Assembly (NCBI GenBank): GCA_021604605.1
Contig: BQJH01000013.1
Coordinates: forward strand, 1-24,233
Source: Hyphococcus sp.
GTDB taxonomy: Bacteria > Pseudomonadota > Alphaproteobacteria > Caulobacterales > Parvularculaceae
DNA: 24,233 bases
Direction: 5' to 3'
In this document: one piece after another, positions 14,836-24,231 of the stretch
Layout of the letters: each line of letters opens with the position of its first letter
How positions within the stretch are numbered: position 1 is the stretch's first letter
Notes under the pieces: model-generated
Told to the model about the DNA's origin: nothing
Database searches by the model: none
What the model saw: the letters and a program-made list of their open reading frames with translations, nothing else
Translations under genes and position numbers: made by a program

Positions 14836-16662
14836 ATGAAAAACGCAGCTGAAACAGTCTATCAGTCGGACGAAGATGAGCAGGGGGTGGCCGACAACGC
14901 GGCCAGCCTTGGCGCCGACGGCGGACCTGCAAGTGCAAGCGCCACAACAGTTGCTCCTGTTGATGATGATTTGGAAAGTCTCGCCGATGAAGGTTGGCTA
15001 GATGATGAATTGTCAGACGAAGAGCTGGCGGCGCTAGGCGGGGAAGACTTTGACGACTCAGAATTCGAAGATATGGATTTTGACGACGAAGAGTTTAGTG
15101 ATGAAGATCTCCTTGGCGCCGATATTGACGCGTCATTTGACATTGATGACGCAGGTGAAGGTGCGGCCGAAGAATTTTCTGACTTACCGAAAGAAACATC
15201 TGTTTCACAAAGCGCTGATGTTCCGGTGGCAGAAGAAACGCTCGACGCCAGTATTGCGCAAGATGTGTTTGATGTTTTTACGCCAAAAGAAGAACCTGCA
15301 GCCGCAGCCTCTAACGAGGTTGAGGCGGAGATGGAGCCAGAGGCTGCTGAAGCGCTGGATACTGGTGATGCCGACCCCACAGCAGGCGCTCTCGTAACCG
15401 CAAGCGGAGCCGTTATGGATGCTGCTGGCTACGGCAGCGATGTAACTGACATTGAAGAAGAAGTTGATCACCGTCCGGTTCCACGAATTTCGATCCACGC
15501 ATTTTGTGAGACGCCGGCAACAACGGCGCTTTTGGAAAAAGCCGCTGTTGATCGTCGGCTTTCAAAAGCACATTTGACAATTCATATGGGCGGCCTTGCC
15601 AAAGCCGTTGACCAGTTTCAGGGAGCGGCTACGCCAAACCTGATTATCCTGGAAACAATGGCCGATGGTGCTGCGATCTTTGCCCAGCTCGCTGAGTTGG
15701 CGGAAGTATGTGACCCTTCGACAAAGGTTGTGATCATTGGTCAGGTCAATGACATTATTCTTTATCGGGAACTTATCCGTCAGGGCATCAGCGAATATAT
15801 TGTTCGCCCGAATTCACCCTTACAGATCATCAAGACAATCGCTGATCTTTATGTCGACCCAGCGGCGCCGCCGATCGGACGCACGCTCGCTTTTGTCGGC
15901 TCTCGCGGTGGTGTTGGATCATCATCCATCGCTCATAACATCGGGTGGTGCACGGCTGAAGATTATAAGAGCGACACGGTCATCCTTGATCTGGACTTAC
16001 CTTTTGGCACAGCCAGCCTCGATTTTGATCAGGAAGCATCTGCCGGTTTGTTTGAAGCGCTGTCTTCACCCGAACGTCTTGATGATGTTCTGTTGGATCG
16101 GTTGCTGCAAAAACATACAGACCATTTGAGCCTGTTTACAGCGCCAAGTGTCCTAGATCGTGATTTTGATATTGATGATCAGGCGTTTGAAACTGTTCTT
16201 GATGTTGTTCGCGCTTCGGCGCCAACGATTGTTGTTGATATGCCGCATCAGTGGAACAGCTGGTCAAAACGAATTTTGACCACAGCCGATGAAATCGTCA
16301 TTACGGCGACGCCTGACCTCGCGAGTTTTAGGAACACAAAGCAGCTGGTTGATATTTTAAGTGCTGCACGCCCGAATGATGCGCCGCCAAAGCTGGTGAT
16401 CAATCAGTTCGATCCTAAAACTTCTGCAGTGCAGCCCGACCAATATGTTGAGCATGTTGGCATCAAACCGGAAGCTGTGTTTCTCTGGGAGCCACAAATT
16501 TTTGGCGCAGCCTCAACTAATGCGGCGCCGATTGTTGAAGTCAGCCCCAAGTCTAAAACAGCGCATGCCTTCCGTGATCTTTCCGCCCTCTTAATCGGTA
16601 GGAACGATGCTAGCATCGCAAAACCAAAATTCAGTCTTTCGGGGCTCTTTAAGAAGAAGTGA
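14836..16662 (+). CDS. cpaE: Tad pilus polar-localisation ATPase CpaE/TadZ with long acidic N-terminal extension
   Basis: A protein of 608 residues, longer than most CpaE. Residues about 1-205 are low-complexity and rich in Asp, Glu, Ala and Ser (runs such as DDELSDEELAALGGEDFDD), probably disordered. From about 215, VPRISIHAFCETP begins a receiver-like domain without a phospho-acceptor pattern. The MinD/ParA-like ATPase follows with RGGVGSSS at 357-364. This is a deviant Walker A in which the first lysine is Arg357 and the usual GK(S/T) lysine is serine; loss of the second is normal for CpaE/TadZ. Also visible are DTVILDLDLPFGTASLDFD and the closing VINQFDPK. CpaE places the pilus machine at the pole. 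ATG 14836 has GGGAG 7 bp upstream; ATG 14818 is less likely. Confidence 0.94.
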   Translation: MKNAAETVYQSDEDEQGVADNAASLGADGGPASASATTVAPVDDDLESLADEGWLDDELSDEELAALGGEDFDDSEFEDMDFDDEEFSDEDLLGADIDASFDIDDAGEGAAEEFSDLPKETSVSQSADVPVAEETLDASIAQDVFDVFTPKEEPAAAASNEVEAEMEPEAAEALDTGDADPTAGALVTASGAVMDAAGYGSDVTDIEEEVDHRPVPRISIHAFCETPATTALLEKAAVDRRLSKAHLTIHMGGLAKAVDQFQGAATPNLIILETMADGAAIFAQLAELAEVCDPSTKVVIIGQVNDIILYRELIRQGISEYIVRPNSPLQIIKTIADLYVDPAAPPIGRTLAFVGSRGGVGSSSIAHNIGWCTAEDYKSDTVILDLDLPFGTASLDFDQEASAGLFEALSSPERLDDVLLDRLLQKHTDHLSLFTAPSVLDRDFDIDDQAFETVLDVVRASAPTIVVDMPHQWNSWSKRILTTADEIVITATPDLASFRNTKQLVDILSAARPNDAPPKLVINQFDPKTSAVQPDQYVEHVGIKPEAVFLWEPQIFGAASTNAAPIVEVSPKSKTAHAFRDLSALLIGRNDASIAKPKFSLSGLFKKK

Positions 16663-16667
16663 CGGGT

Positions 16668-18149
<1,482 letters not shown>

Positions 18150-18155
18150 GCGTTT

Positions 18156-19151
18156 ATGGATCAGCAACAGGTCCTAATTCTGGTTGTTCTGGGGCTCGTC
18201 TTTTTTGGCGCGCTGGCGTTTGTCTTCATGGCGCCAACCGAGAAAGACAAAGCCAAAAAGCGTGTTGATTCACTCAAAGGCGCACGGACAGGTGTTCGTG
18301 GCGCCGCGGCCGGCCAATCAGAATCACAAAATAAAGAGCGCCGAAAAAAACTAACGGAATCATTGGCGGCTCTCGACGACAAGAAAAAGAACTTAAAGAA
18401 GAAAAAGCGCGTCACAATGGACCAGATGCTCGAGCAGGCGGGTTTGCCGTTTGAGCGTAAGCATTTTTATATTGGTTCTGTTGTTATGGCTTTGGTCTTT
18501 GGGTTGGTTGGATTTATTTCTGGCCAACAGGCTTGGGTCTCCGGCTTGCTGGTTGTTATTGGCGGACTTGGTTTTCCAAGATGGGTTGTAAATTTCTTGC
18601 GGGCAAGGCGTCAAAAGAAATTTGTAGACGAATTTTCGAATGCCATTGATGTGATTGTTCGTGGTGTTAAATCCGGCCTTCCGGTGAACGAGTGTTTGAA
18701 AATTATCGCTCGTGAGGCGCCGCGCCCGGTGAATGACGAATTTCATATGCTCAATGAAGGTTTGCGGATCGGTATGACCCTTGAGCAGGCCCTGGATCGG
18801 ATGTTCGAACGAATGCCGCTTCAAGAAGTCAATTTTTTCGGCATTGTGTTGCTTATCCAGCAAAAAACAGGCGGTAACCTGGCTGAAGCCTTGGGTAATC
18901 TTTCCACCGTGTTGCGCTCGCGCAAATTGATGGAAGGAAAAATTAAAGCACTGTCTGCTGAGGCGAAGGCGTCCGCGATGATTATTGGGTCGCTGCCTTT
19001 CTTGGTTATGGGGGCAGTCAAGGTTGCATCGCCTGAGTATCTTGATCCGCTGTTCAACACTCGTATTGGTAATTTTGTTCTTATCGCCGCCGGCACGTGG
19101 ATGCTTACCGGTGTGGTGGTGATGAAGAAAATGATTCAGATTAAGGTTTAA
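18156..19151 (+). CDS. tadB: Tad pilus inner-membrane platform protein TadB (CpaG)
   Basis: A protein of 331 residues. An N-terminal membrane segment (about 5-25) is followed by a very basic cytoplasmic stretch (about 30-90, many Lys/Arg). Two hydrophobic segments near 105-145, the T2SSF (GspF) domain (about 155-285) and a final membrane segment pair (about 270-325) follow. GspF-type features are FVDEFSNAIDVIVRGVKSG, PVNECLKIIAREAP and NFFGIVLLIQQKTGGNLAE. It forms the platform that CpaF works on, with TadC as partner. GGAG lies 8 bp before ATG. It is coupled closely to cpaF and tadC (6-bp gaps). Confidence 0.95.
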   Translation: MDQQQVLILVVLGLVFFGALAFVFMAPTEKDKAKKRVDSLKGARTGVRGAAAGQSESQNKERRKKLTESLAALDDKKKNLKKKKRVTMDQMLEQAGLPFERKHFYIGSVVMALVFGLVGFISGQQAWVSGLLVVIGGLGFPRWVVNFLRARRQKKFVDEFSNAIDVIVRGVKSGLPVNECLKIIAREAPRPVNDEFHMLNEGLRIGMTLEQALDRMFERMPLQEVNFFGIVLLIQQKTGGNLAEALGNLSTVLRSRKLMEGKIKALSAEAKASAMIIGSLPFLVMGAVKVASPEYLDPLFNTRIGNFVLIAAGTWMLTGVVVMKKMIQIKV

Positions 19152-19157
19152 GGCGCT

Positions 19158-20135
19158 ATGGACGGAATTATTAACGCCATAACTGATCGCGATTTTCAAA
19201 TCGCTTTACTGGTTTCCGTCGCTGCGGTGGCGGCGTTATTCACAGTGCTCGAGCCCCTCTTGTATAAAGACAAGCTGGGCGAACGGATGAAAACCGTTGG
19301 CGCCCACCGTGATGCTTTACGTCAAAAGCAACGCGATGCGTTGGCGCGTAAATCCAATCCGACATTGCGCAACGCAACGCCGCAAGGCGCCATTAAAGAA
19401 GTTGTTGAAAGTCTCAAGCTGCTTGAGATTTTTGATGCTGAAGCGGCCCGCAAAAAATTGATGATGGCTGGCTTTCGCGGTCAGGGACCCGTTTTCACCT
19501 TCATGACTGCGCGCCTTGGCTTGCCGTTCGTTGTCGCGATCCTGATCGGTGTTTATGTATATTTTCTGGATGGGTTTGACCTGGATAGTCTTGGCCGTTT
19601 GTTAGCAACACTCGGCGGCTTTCTCGCAGGGTTTTACCTGCCGAATATTTATATCACCAATGCTGTTCAAAAACGGCAACAAAAAGTACAGATGAATTGG
19701 CCTGACGCGCTCGATTTGATGCTGATTTGTGTCGAGTCAGGGATGTCCATTGAAGCGGCTTTTCAAAAAGTCGGTGACGAAGTTGGCGGCGGGTGTCCTG
19801 AGTTGGCGGAAGAGTTTGGCTTGACCGTCGCAGAACTTTCCTATCTGCAGGAACGTAAACAGGCGTATATCAACCTAGCTGAGCGTACGGGATTAGACAG
19901 CGTCAAAGGCGTTGTCACCGCGCTGATCCAGTCAGAGAAATACGGTACGCCTCTGGGGCAATCCCTGCGGGTGATGGCGACAGAAAGCCGGGACTTGCGC
20001 ATGCAGGAAGCAGAGAAAAAAGCTGCTGCTCTGCCGCCAAAACTGACCGTCCCGATGATTGGCTTTTTCCTGCCGGTTCTCTTCGCGGTGATCCTTGGCC
20101 CTGCGATCTTGCAGGTGATGAACCTCGATAAATAA
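19158..20135 (+). CDS. tadC: Tad pilus inner-membrane platform protein TadC (CpaH)
   Basis: A protein of 325 residues and the paralogue of TadB. An N-terminal membrane segment (about 10-30), a basic cytoplasmic linker, membrane segments near 110-160, a T2SSF domain (about 170-300) and a final segment near 295-318 are visible. Family features are WPDALDLMLICVESGMSIE, VGDEVGGGCPELAEE, RTGLDSVKGVVTALIQSEKYG and PLGQSLRVMATESRD. It pairs with TadB to form the assembly platform. It is the last Tad gene in the window. In many Tad loci tadD or pseudopilin genes (tadE/F) follow, but here the next genes are convergent on the other strand, so those functions must be encoded elsewhere. Confidence 0.95.
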   Translation: MDGIINAITDRDFQIALLVSVAAVAALFTVLEPLLYKDKLGERMKTVGAHRDALRQKQRDALARKSNPTLRNATPQGAIKEVVESLKLLEIFDAEAARKKLMMAGFRGQGPVFTFMTARLGLPFVVAILIGVYVYFLDGFDLDSLGRLLATLGGFLAGFYLPNIYITNAVQKRQQKVQMNWPDALDLMLICVESGMSIEAAFQKVGDEVGGGCPELAEEFGLTVAELSYLQERKQAYINLAERTGLDSVKGVVTALIQSEKYGTPLGQSLRVMATESRDLRMQEAEKKAAALPPKLTVPMIGFFLPVLFAVILGPAILQVMNLDK

Positions 20136-20158
20136 GCCTTACTAATAAGCTGACGTTA

Positions 20159-20393
20159 TTACAGCGTGTTTTGATCTGCTGACTCTAACCGTCGTAATTC
20201 ATGGACGGCAGTCTTCGTAACTTGAGATAAGGTTTTCCATTCACGATTACAAATGAACTCATCGATTATAAGTAAGCTAGTCTCTACTGAATCTGCGATC
20301 GTTTCAAACGCTTGGTTGAAATTATCCAGGATTTTAAGCTCAGTTTCGGAGAAAACTTTTTTATACCATGCTTCATACTGGTAGGGTTTGCAT
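20159..20393 (-). pseudogene. Small ORF after the lytic transglycosylase gene, apparently frameshifted near its start
   Basis: On the minus strand an open frame of 78 codons (20395 down to the stop at 20159) encodes a protein-like sequence: YQYEAWYKKVFSETELKIL, DNFNQAFETIADSVETSLL, REWKTLSQVTKTAVHELRR. This frame has no ATG, GTG or TTG anywhere. A start with an adjacent AAGG (ATG 20393) lies 7 bp after the transglycosylase stop but in the neighbouring frame, where it ends after six codons. Removing one C from the CCC run just after that ATG would join them into a 77-residue protein beginning MQTYQYEAWYKK. A real frameshift, a sequence error or a rare start codon would each explain it. It is not recognised as a known family; it looks helical, acidic and soluble. 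Confidence 0.45.
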
Positions 20394-20400
20394 CCTTATC

Positions 20401-22167
20401 TCATTCCCCCGCGATCTGATCCAGCGCCTCGTATAGCGGCAGCTCGCCAGCAGCAACTTTGTTGCGCGATGGCGCTGGTTGGCCCAGCCGGGCGCGATAG
20501 ACCCAGAAGTTAGTCAGCACTTTCTCGACAAAGTCTCGGCTTTCCCGGTTGGGAATGCTCTCGATAAAGAGCAGTGGATCTTCAATTTCCATCTTGCGCT
20601 TCCAGCGACGCAAATTGCCGGGTCCTCCATTATAGGCGGCGGCGAGGTGAAAGAGGTCGCCATCTGCAGCGCCGTCAATCAGATAGCTCACATAGGTCTG
20701 ACCGAGTTCCAGATTGTAAGCTGGATCGTAAAGCCGCTCACGACCTTTCCGATAGCGCAAGGAACGGTCCTTGGCGACATAACTGGCGGTGCGCGGCATC
20801 AACTGCATCAGCCCGCGGGCGCCAACGCGGCTGGTCGCCTCAACTTTGAATTTCGATTCCTGCCTGATCAAAGCGAAGAGCAGTGCGCGATCAACATTGA
20901 AACCGTTACGCGGGGTAAAATTAGGCAAAGGGTAAAGCCCCGCTTCCAAATGTTTTCCCTTGCCGGAAAGGGCAATGTCAATTTGTGATGCGGGTAAGTC
21001 GAGCGCGTGAGCGAGTGCGAGAAGCGCGCCATCCTGAGCCTCATCGATTGACCCATTTGCCCAGCGCAACTCAACATCTGCTTCAGTATCTTTTCCGGCT
21101 TGTTTTAACGCGATGGCGCGCGCAACGCGCGGGGACGTATCGATCAGATCGGTGAGGCTTTCTTGTGATAGCGTTGGAATATCCCAGTTGTAGTTATAGT
21201 CGCGGCCCAATTGACCAAGGGCGAGCTGGCCATAAAATGTGAATGGGAAAGTTGCAGCGATTTCAAGGTTCGGTGCGATGTCGGCTGGTCTGCCGGCGGC
21301 GAGCGCGGTGCGTGCGGCCCAAAAACTCGCGGCGGAGCGCAGATCATCATCCTGATAGGGAACAGCAGACATTTTTGCGAAATATTGGTGAGATGTTTCT
21401 ATGTCGCCATCGCGAAAGGCAATTAGCCCTGCAATCCAATAGGCGAGGACAGCCGTGTCGCCATTATTGTTCGCGGCGTCCGTCGCGATCGTTCGGGCCT
21501 TGTCGACATAGCCCTGATAATAAAGGCTGGCGGCGATCCATGACCGCATCCGGTCGTGTTGACGTGCGGTGATCGTTTTTCGTTTCTTGTGATTGTCGAT
21601 TTCTTTCAATGCCGTGAGGGCGCGCTCACTGTTTGAAAGGTAACGCACCCGGCCCTCTATTTGCCGCAGGCGTGGGCCGCTAGTCTTTGCATAATCAGCG
21701 GCAAGGTCCGGGTGTAGGGCGCGATCTTCTTGTGATCGCCATTTGCGCGGTACGGGGCGCAGCGGGGAGGATTGCCCTTTGGGTCGGCGCTTGCGCGCAA
21801 GAGAATAAATCTTACCGGCTTCCGGGTGGTCAGCGTAATACGCCATCCAGCGCTTTAGCTCGGAAAATTTTGACCGATAGGCTGTGGGGTGCATGTAGCG
21901 TTGAAACTGCACATATCCGAGCAGGAGGTCGTTTTCGAGCGCCGCGATTTTCTTGTCTGCTGCTTGCCACTGCCCGTTTTCCTGAAGGGCGAAAATTTCC
22001 CGATAGAGCGCCGCGTCAGTTTCAGAGAGGATCGTAGGATTAGTTATGTTGCCGGGGGCTTGAGTTTTTATTGCTTCGCTAGCGAGCGCCATGCTCTCAT
22101 TTTGTGCAACGCCTGAAGTAGAAAAACAAAATGCGATAGCCGTCGCAAAGGCGAGAACAGTCTTCAT
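20401..22167 (-). CDS. Soluble lytic murein transglycosylase (Slt-type), periplasmic
   Basis: A protein of 588 residues. The signal peptide (about 1-22) ends SGVAQ. A long alpha-helical superhelical region (about 40-420, TPR-like, as in Slt70) leads to the SLT catalytic domain (about 430-560). That domain has catalytic Glu437 in RQESKFKVEATS, then GARGLMQLMP, LELGQTYVSYLI and AAYNGGPGNLRRW. The enzyme cleaves the MurNAc-GlcNAc bond with formation of 1,6-anhydro-MurNAc, for wall turnover or for inserting envelope machines. ATG 22167 has AGGA 7 bp upstream; the frame extends 10 codons further but that start lacks a site. The next small ORF starts 7 bp after its stop. Its location beside the Tad locus may be chance, although envelope-spanning pili need local wall opening. 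Confidence 0.92.
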   Translation of the reverse strand: MKTVLAFATAIAFCFSTSGVAQNESMALASEAIKTQAPGNITNPTILSETDAALYREIFALQENGQWQAADKKIAALENDLLLGYVQFQRYMHPTAYRSKFSELKRWMAYYADHPEAGKIYSLARKRRPKGQSSPLRPVPRKWRSQEDRALHPDLAADYAKTSGPRLRQIEGRVRYLSNSERALTALKEIDNHKKRKTITARQHDRMRSWIAASLYYQGYVDKARTIATDAANNNGDTAVLAYWIAGLIAFRDGDIETSHQYFAKMSAVPYQDDDLRSAASFWAARTALAAGRPADIAPNLEIAATFPFTFYGQLALGQLGRDYNYNWDIPTLSQESLTDLIDTSPRVARAIALKQAGKDTEADVELRWANGSIDEAQDGALLALAHALDLPASQIDIALSGKGKHLEAGLYPLPNFTPRNGFNVDRALLFALIRQESKFKVEATSRVGARGLMQLMPRTASYVAKDRSLRYRKGRERLYDPAYNLELGQTYVSYLIDGAADGDLFHLAAAYNGGPGNLRRWKRKMEIEDPLLFIESIPNRESRDFVEKVLTNFWVYRARLGQPAPSRNKVAAGELPLYEALDQIAGE

Positions 22168-22304
22168 AGTAAATCCTGAATTTTGCGCCCGGCTCAAACG
22201 GACGCGGTAAAACCTACGATACCCGATTAGTGTGATGTTTGTCGACGCGCATTATCCATATGTGCGTCTCTGGTCCTATAGCATTCATTCTATGGTAAGG
22301 GGCG

Positions 22305-22320
22305 TTAACTCTCTCTTAAC
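22305..22320. promoter_or_regulatory. CtrA-type full site TTAA-N7-TTAAC
   Basis: TTAA-CTCTCTC-TTAAC matches the alphaproteobacterial CtrA consensus TTAA-N7-TTAA exactly. It lies 138 bp upstream of the lytic transglycosylase start and overlaps the last codons and stop of the uracil-DNA glycosylase gene. Because it falls mostly within coding sequence (KLRES-stop), it may be coincidental. Confidence 0.35.
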
Positions 22321-23129
22321 TTCGCTTCAAGCGCTTGCAGGTCTGCCCAGGCAAGACGCTTGTTGGCTGGCTGGCGCAACAGGAAAGCAGGGTGGAAAAT
22401 CGGCAAGGCTGGATAACGCGCGCCATCGGGTGTTTCTATTTCTCGCCATGTGCCGCGTGCGCGCATGATGCCGGTGATGCCCAGCAAGGCTTGCATGGGC
22501 GCGCCGCCCGCCAGCACGATGGCTTTTGGCGCGGTCAGCTCGATCAGTCGGTCAACGAAAGGACGGCAAACTGCCGTTTCCGCCTGGGTCGGGGTTCGGT
22601 TGCCGGGTGGGCGCCAGTAAACCACATTTGAAATGAGCGTATTTTCGGTGCGGTCTCTGCCGATGGCTGCAAGCATCCGATCCAGCAATTGTCCGGCGCG
22701 CCCGACAAAGGGCTTGCCAAGGCGGTCCTCGTCTCGGCCAGGTCCTTCGCCAATGACAAGAAGGTCAGCGCCCGGCACGCCATCAGCAAAGACGGTATTT
22801 TTTGCCCCTGCTTTCAAGGGGCAGTCCTCAAAGGCGTCGATGGCCGCTTCCAACGCCTCATAGCTTTCGCAGGCCATCGCGGCGCGTTTTGCCTTCTCGA
22901 TGGCTTCATCGGTCGAAACAATCTCAGTGTCTGCTTTGAACACCGGTGTGGCGGGGGGCTGATTTTTTAACGTAGAAACTTGAGGCGCTGTTGTCGTCTC
23001 TGGCGCCGGGGATCCCCATGAGTAGAGATCGGCGGGCGCGGTTCCCACCGCTTCATCGACCCCCATATCCGCATACCAGCGCAGTAAGGCAATGGCGGAT
23101 TGTTCATCCAGTTGTTCTGTGTGCGCCAT
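22305..23129 (-). CDS. Uracil-DNA glycosylase, family 4-like
   Basis: A protein of 274 residues. It removes uracil from DNA (from cytosine deamination or misincorporated dUMP), starting base-excision repair. Motifs are GEGPGRDEDRLGKPFVGRAG (family 4 motif with the acidic residue after GExPG), NVVYWRPPGNRTPT, and the late HPAFLLRQP. An N-terminal extension of about 80 residues (MAHTEQLDEQSAIALLRWYADMG is seen in part as SAIALLRWYADMG) is common in alphaproteobacterial members. Cysteines in FEDCPLKAG and ETAVCRPFV sit at two of the expected iron-sulphur ligand places; another precedes at ACESYEA. Some databases label this family as phage-type DNA polymerase. It starts 17 bp after the YbjN-like gene, so the two are probably co-transcribed. 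Confidence 0.9.
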   Translation of the reverse strand: MAHTEQLDEQSAIALLRWYADMGVDEAVGTAPADLYSWGSPAPETTTAPQVSTLKNQPPATPVFKADTEIVSTDEAIEKAKRAAMACESYEALEAAIDAFEDCPLKAGAKNTVFADGVPGADLLVIGEGPGRDEDRLGKPFVGRAGQLLDRMLAAIGRDRTENTLISNVVYWRPPGNRTPTQAETAVCRPFVDRLIELTAPKAIVLAGGAPMQALLGITGIMRARGTWREIETPDGARYPALPIFHPAFLLRQPANKRLAWADLQALEAKLRES

Positions 23130-23146
23130 AGTTGGGTTAATCTCGG

Positions 23147-23857
23147 TTACTTGGAAATTCTGTTGACGAATTCTTCAACTAGACGCTCACTACGAATGTC
23201 GTGAACATCAAGTATGAGAGTTTCTGTTTGTGAGATACTGATTTTATCAAAAACAAGATCGCGACCGCTTAAATTCGACACTATTTTTGGTGTTGGTTGA
23301 GCGTTGTCGTTACTGACGGTTTGTGTCGTAGCGAGATCAATGAAACTTTTTAAACCGCCAAAGAACGGAATTAAAGACAACACGACTCCTTCTTCGCTCA
23401 TGCCACCCGCCATCAGTACATCAATGCCATAAAGAGAGCCGGACTGGCCGGGTGTGAGTTTGACGAAGTTATGTCTTAAATTAAATTGGTTGATATCGTC
23501 TTGCGTAATAGTGTGTGTTTTGACCGGTGTGAACATACCGATCCCGGCATAAACGCCATCCCCGCTGCCGCTGTAAGATTCCTCAATGACGGACAGGAAA
23601 ATAGCGAAAGGTAAGTCCGGCGCTGTAATCGCGAGATAGGATATGTCTTCGTCGGTTTGGCGCTTCACAACTGTAAAATCAGTTCCGTTGTAAGACGTAT
23701 TGGCGAAGATGTTTTGTACCTGATCCAGCGTAATCCCGTCATAGACAGTCATGTTTTTTACATTGGTCGCCAATGTGTTTTGCGCCGATGCAGAATTTGC
23801 CGCCATGCAAAGAGTAGATAAGAAAATAAAAAATAGTTGGTGTTTACGCATACCCAT
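23147..23857 (-). CDS. Secreted YbjN-like domain protein
   Basis: A protein of 236 residues. A signal peptide (MGMRKHQ, hydrophobic core, cut near SASAQ) precedes a YbjN-like domain (about 35-175). Features are TVYDGITLDQVQNIF at the N-terminus, then a strand-rich part, DDINQFNLRHNFVKL (matching the usual N-x-W/F-N-x-x-x-R-F-x-K/R-A/L signature) and GGMSEEGVVLSL. The C-terminal 50 residues are not recognised. YbjN proteins are small, non-enzymatic and loosely tied to stress and surface phenotypes; function here is unknown. GAGGGG lies 7 bp before ATG 23857. A longer frame to 24202 exists only because it overlaps the upstream YhhN gene out of frame, and is rejected. Spacing suggests an operon with the glycosylase gene. 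Confidence 0.7.
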   Translation of the reverse strand: MGMRKHQLFFIFLSTLCMAANSASAQNTLATNVKNMTVYDGITLDQVQNIFANTSYNGTDFTVVKRQTDEDISYLAITAPDLPFAIFLSVIEESYSGSGDGVYAGIGMFTPVKTHTITQDDINQFNLRHNFVKLTPGQSGSLYGIDVLMAGGMSEEGVVLSLIPFFGGLKSFIDLATTQTVSNDNAQPTPKIVSNLSGRDLVFDKISISQTETLILDVHDIRSERLVEEFVNRISK

Positions 23858-23937
23858 AATTTTGCCCCTCAATTTGAACCCGGAGGCTACCTGATCGGCG
23901 AGAATAAACCAAGTCAGGCGATTGTCGGCGAAGCGCC

Positions 23938-24231
23938 CTAAACAGAAGACGCCAACAGCATTTGCGCCCCAAAATAGAGCGGCAGGCCCCAGGCCTTGTT
24001 GATAAATGCCGGTTTGATGAATTGATCTTTGGCGACGGCGATGTCTGATATGGCAAATGCAACCGCACCGATTGCGGCGAGCCAATAAGGAGATGATCCA
24101 TTGGGTCCTGTGGTTGCAAAACTCATAACTGTCATTGCGCCAATGATCAGGCAGTAAATGGCGACCGGCGCGCGAAAGGCGCCCAGATACGGCCATAGCC
24201 ATCGCAAAATAAGCGGGAACGAGATGAGGAG
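23938..24231 (-). CDS. YhhN/TMEM86-family membrane protein, C-terminal part
   Basis: The gene is cut by the right edge; 97 residues are visible. Four hydrophobic segments and the family signature GAVAFAISDIAVAKDQFI are seen, followed by WGLPLYFGAQMLLASS at the end, as in YhhN. The eukaryotic and some bacterial members are lysoplasmalogenases, which cleave the vinyl-ether bond of lysoplasmalogens. For most bacterial YhhN proteins the substrate has not been shown. The reading frame is open to the window edge. It ends 80 bp before the YbjN-like gene on the same strand. Confidence 0.85.
   Translation of the reverse strand, partial: LLISFPLILRWLWPYLGAFRAPVAIYCLIIGAMTVMSFATTGPNGSSPYWLAAIGAVAFAISDIAVAKDQFIKPAFINKAWGLPLYFGAQMLLASSV

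Noticed and set aside
14862..15380. 172-codon Ser/Ala-rich minus-strand frame opposite the start of cpaE
   Set aside because: It is the antisense shadow of the Asp/Glu/Ala-rich extension, since GAC/GAT/GAA codons read as Ser-rich codons in reverse.
18393..19199. 268-codon minus-strand frame opposite tadB
   Set aside because: Rich in His, Asn and Gln with no domain pattern; it is antisense to a clear T2SSF-family gene.
20143..20161. TAATAA-N7-TTATTA between tadC and the convergent small ORF as a bidirectional terminator
   Set aside because: The stem is made only of A-T pairs and no T-run follows; too weak.
23858..24202. N-terminal extension of the YbjN-like protein up to 24202
   Set aside because: It overlaps the YhhN gene out of frame, has Arg/Cys-rich shadow composition, and the start at 23857 has both a strong ribosome-binding site and a signal peptide.
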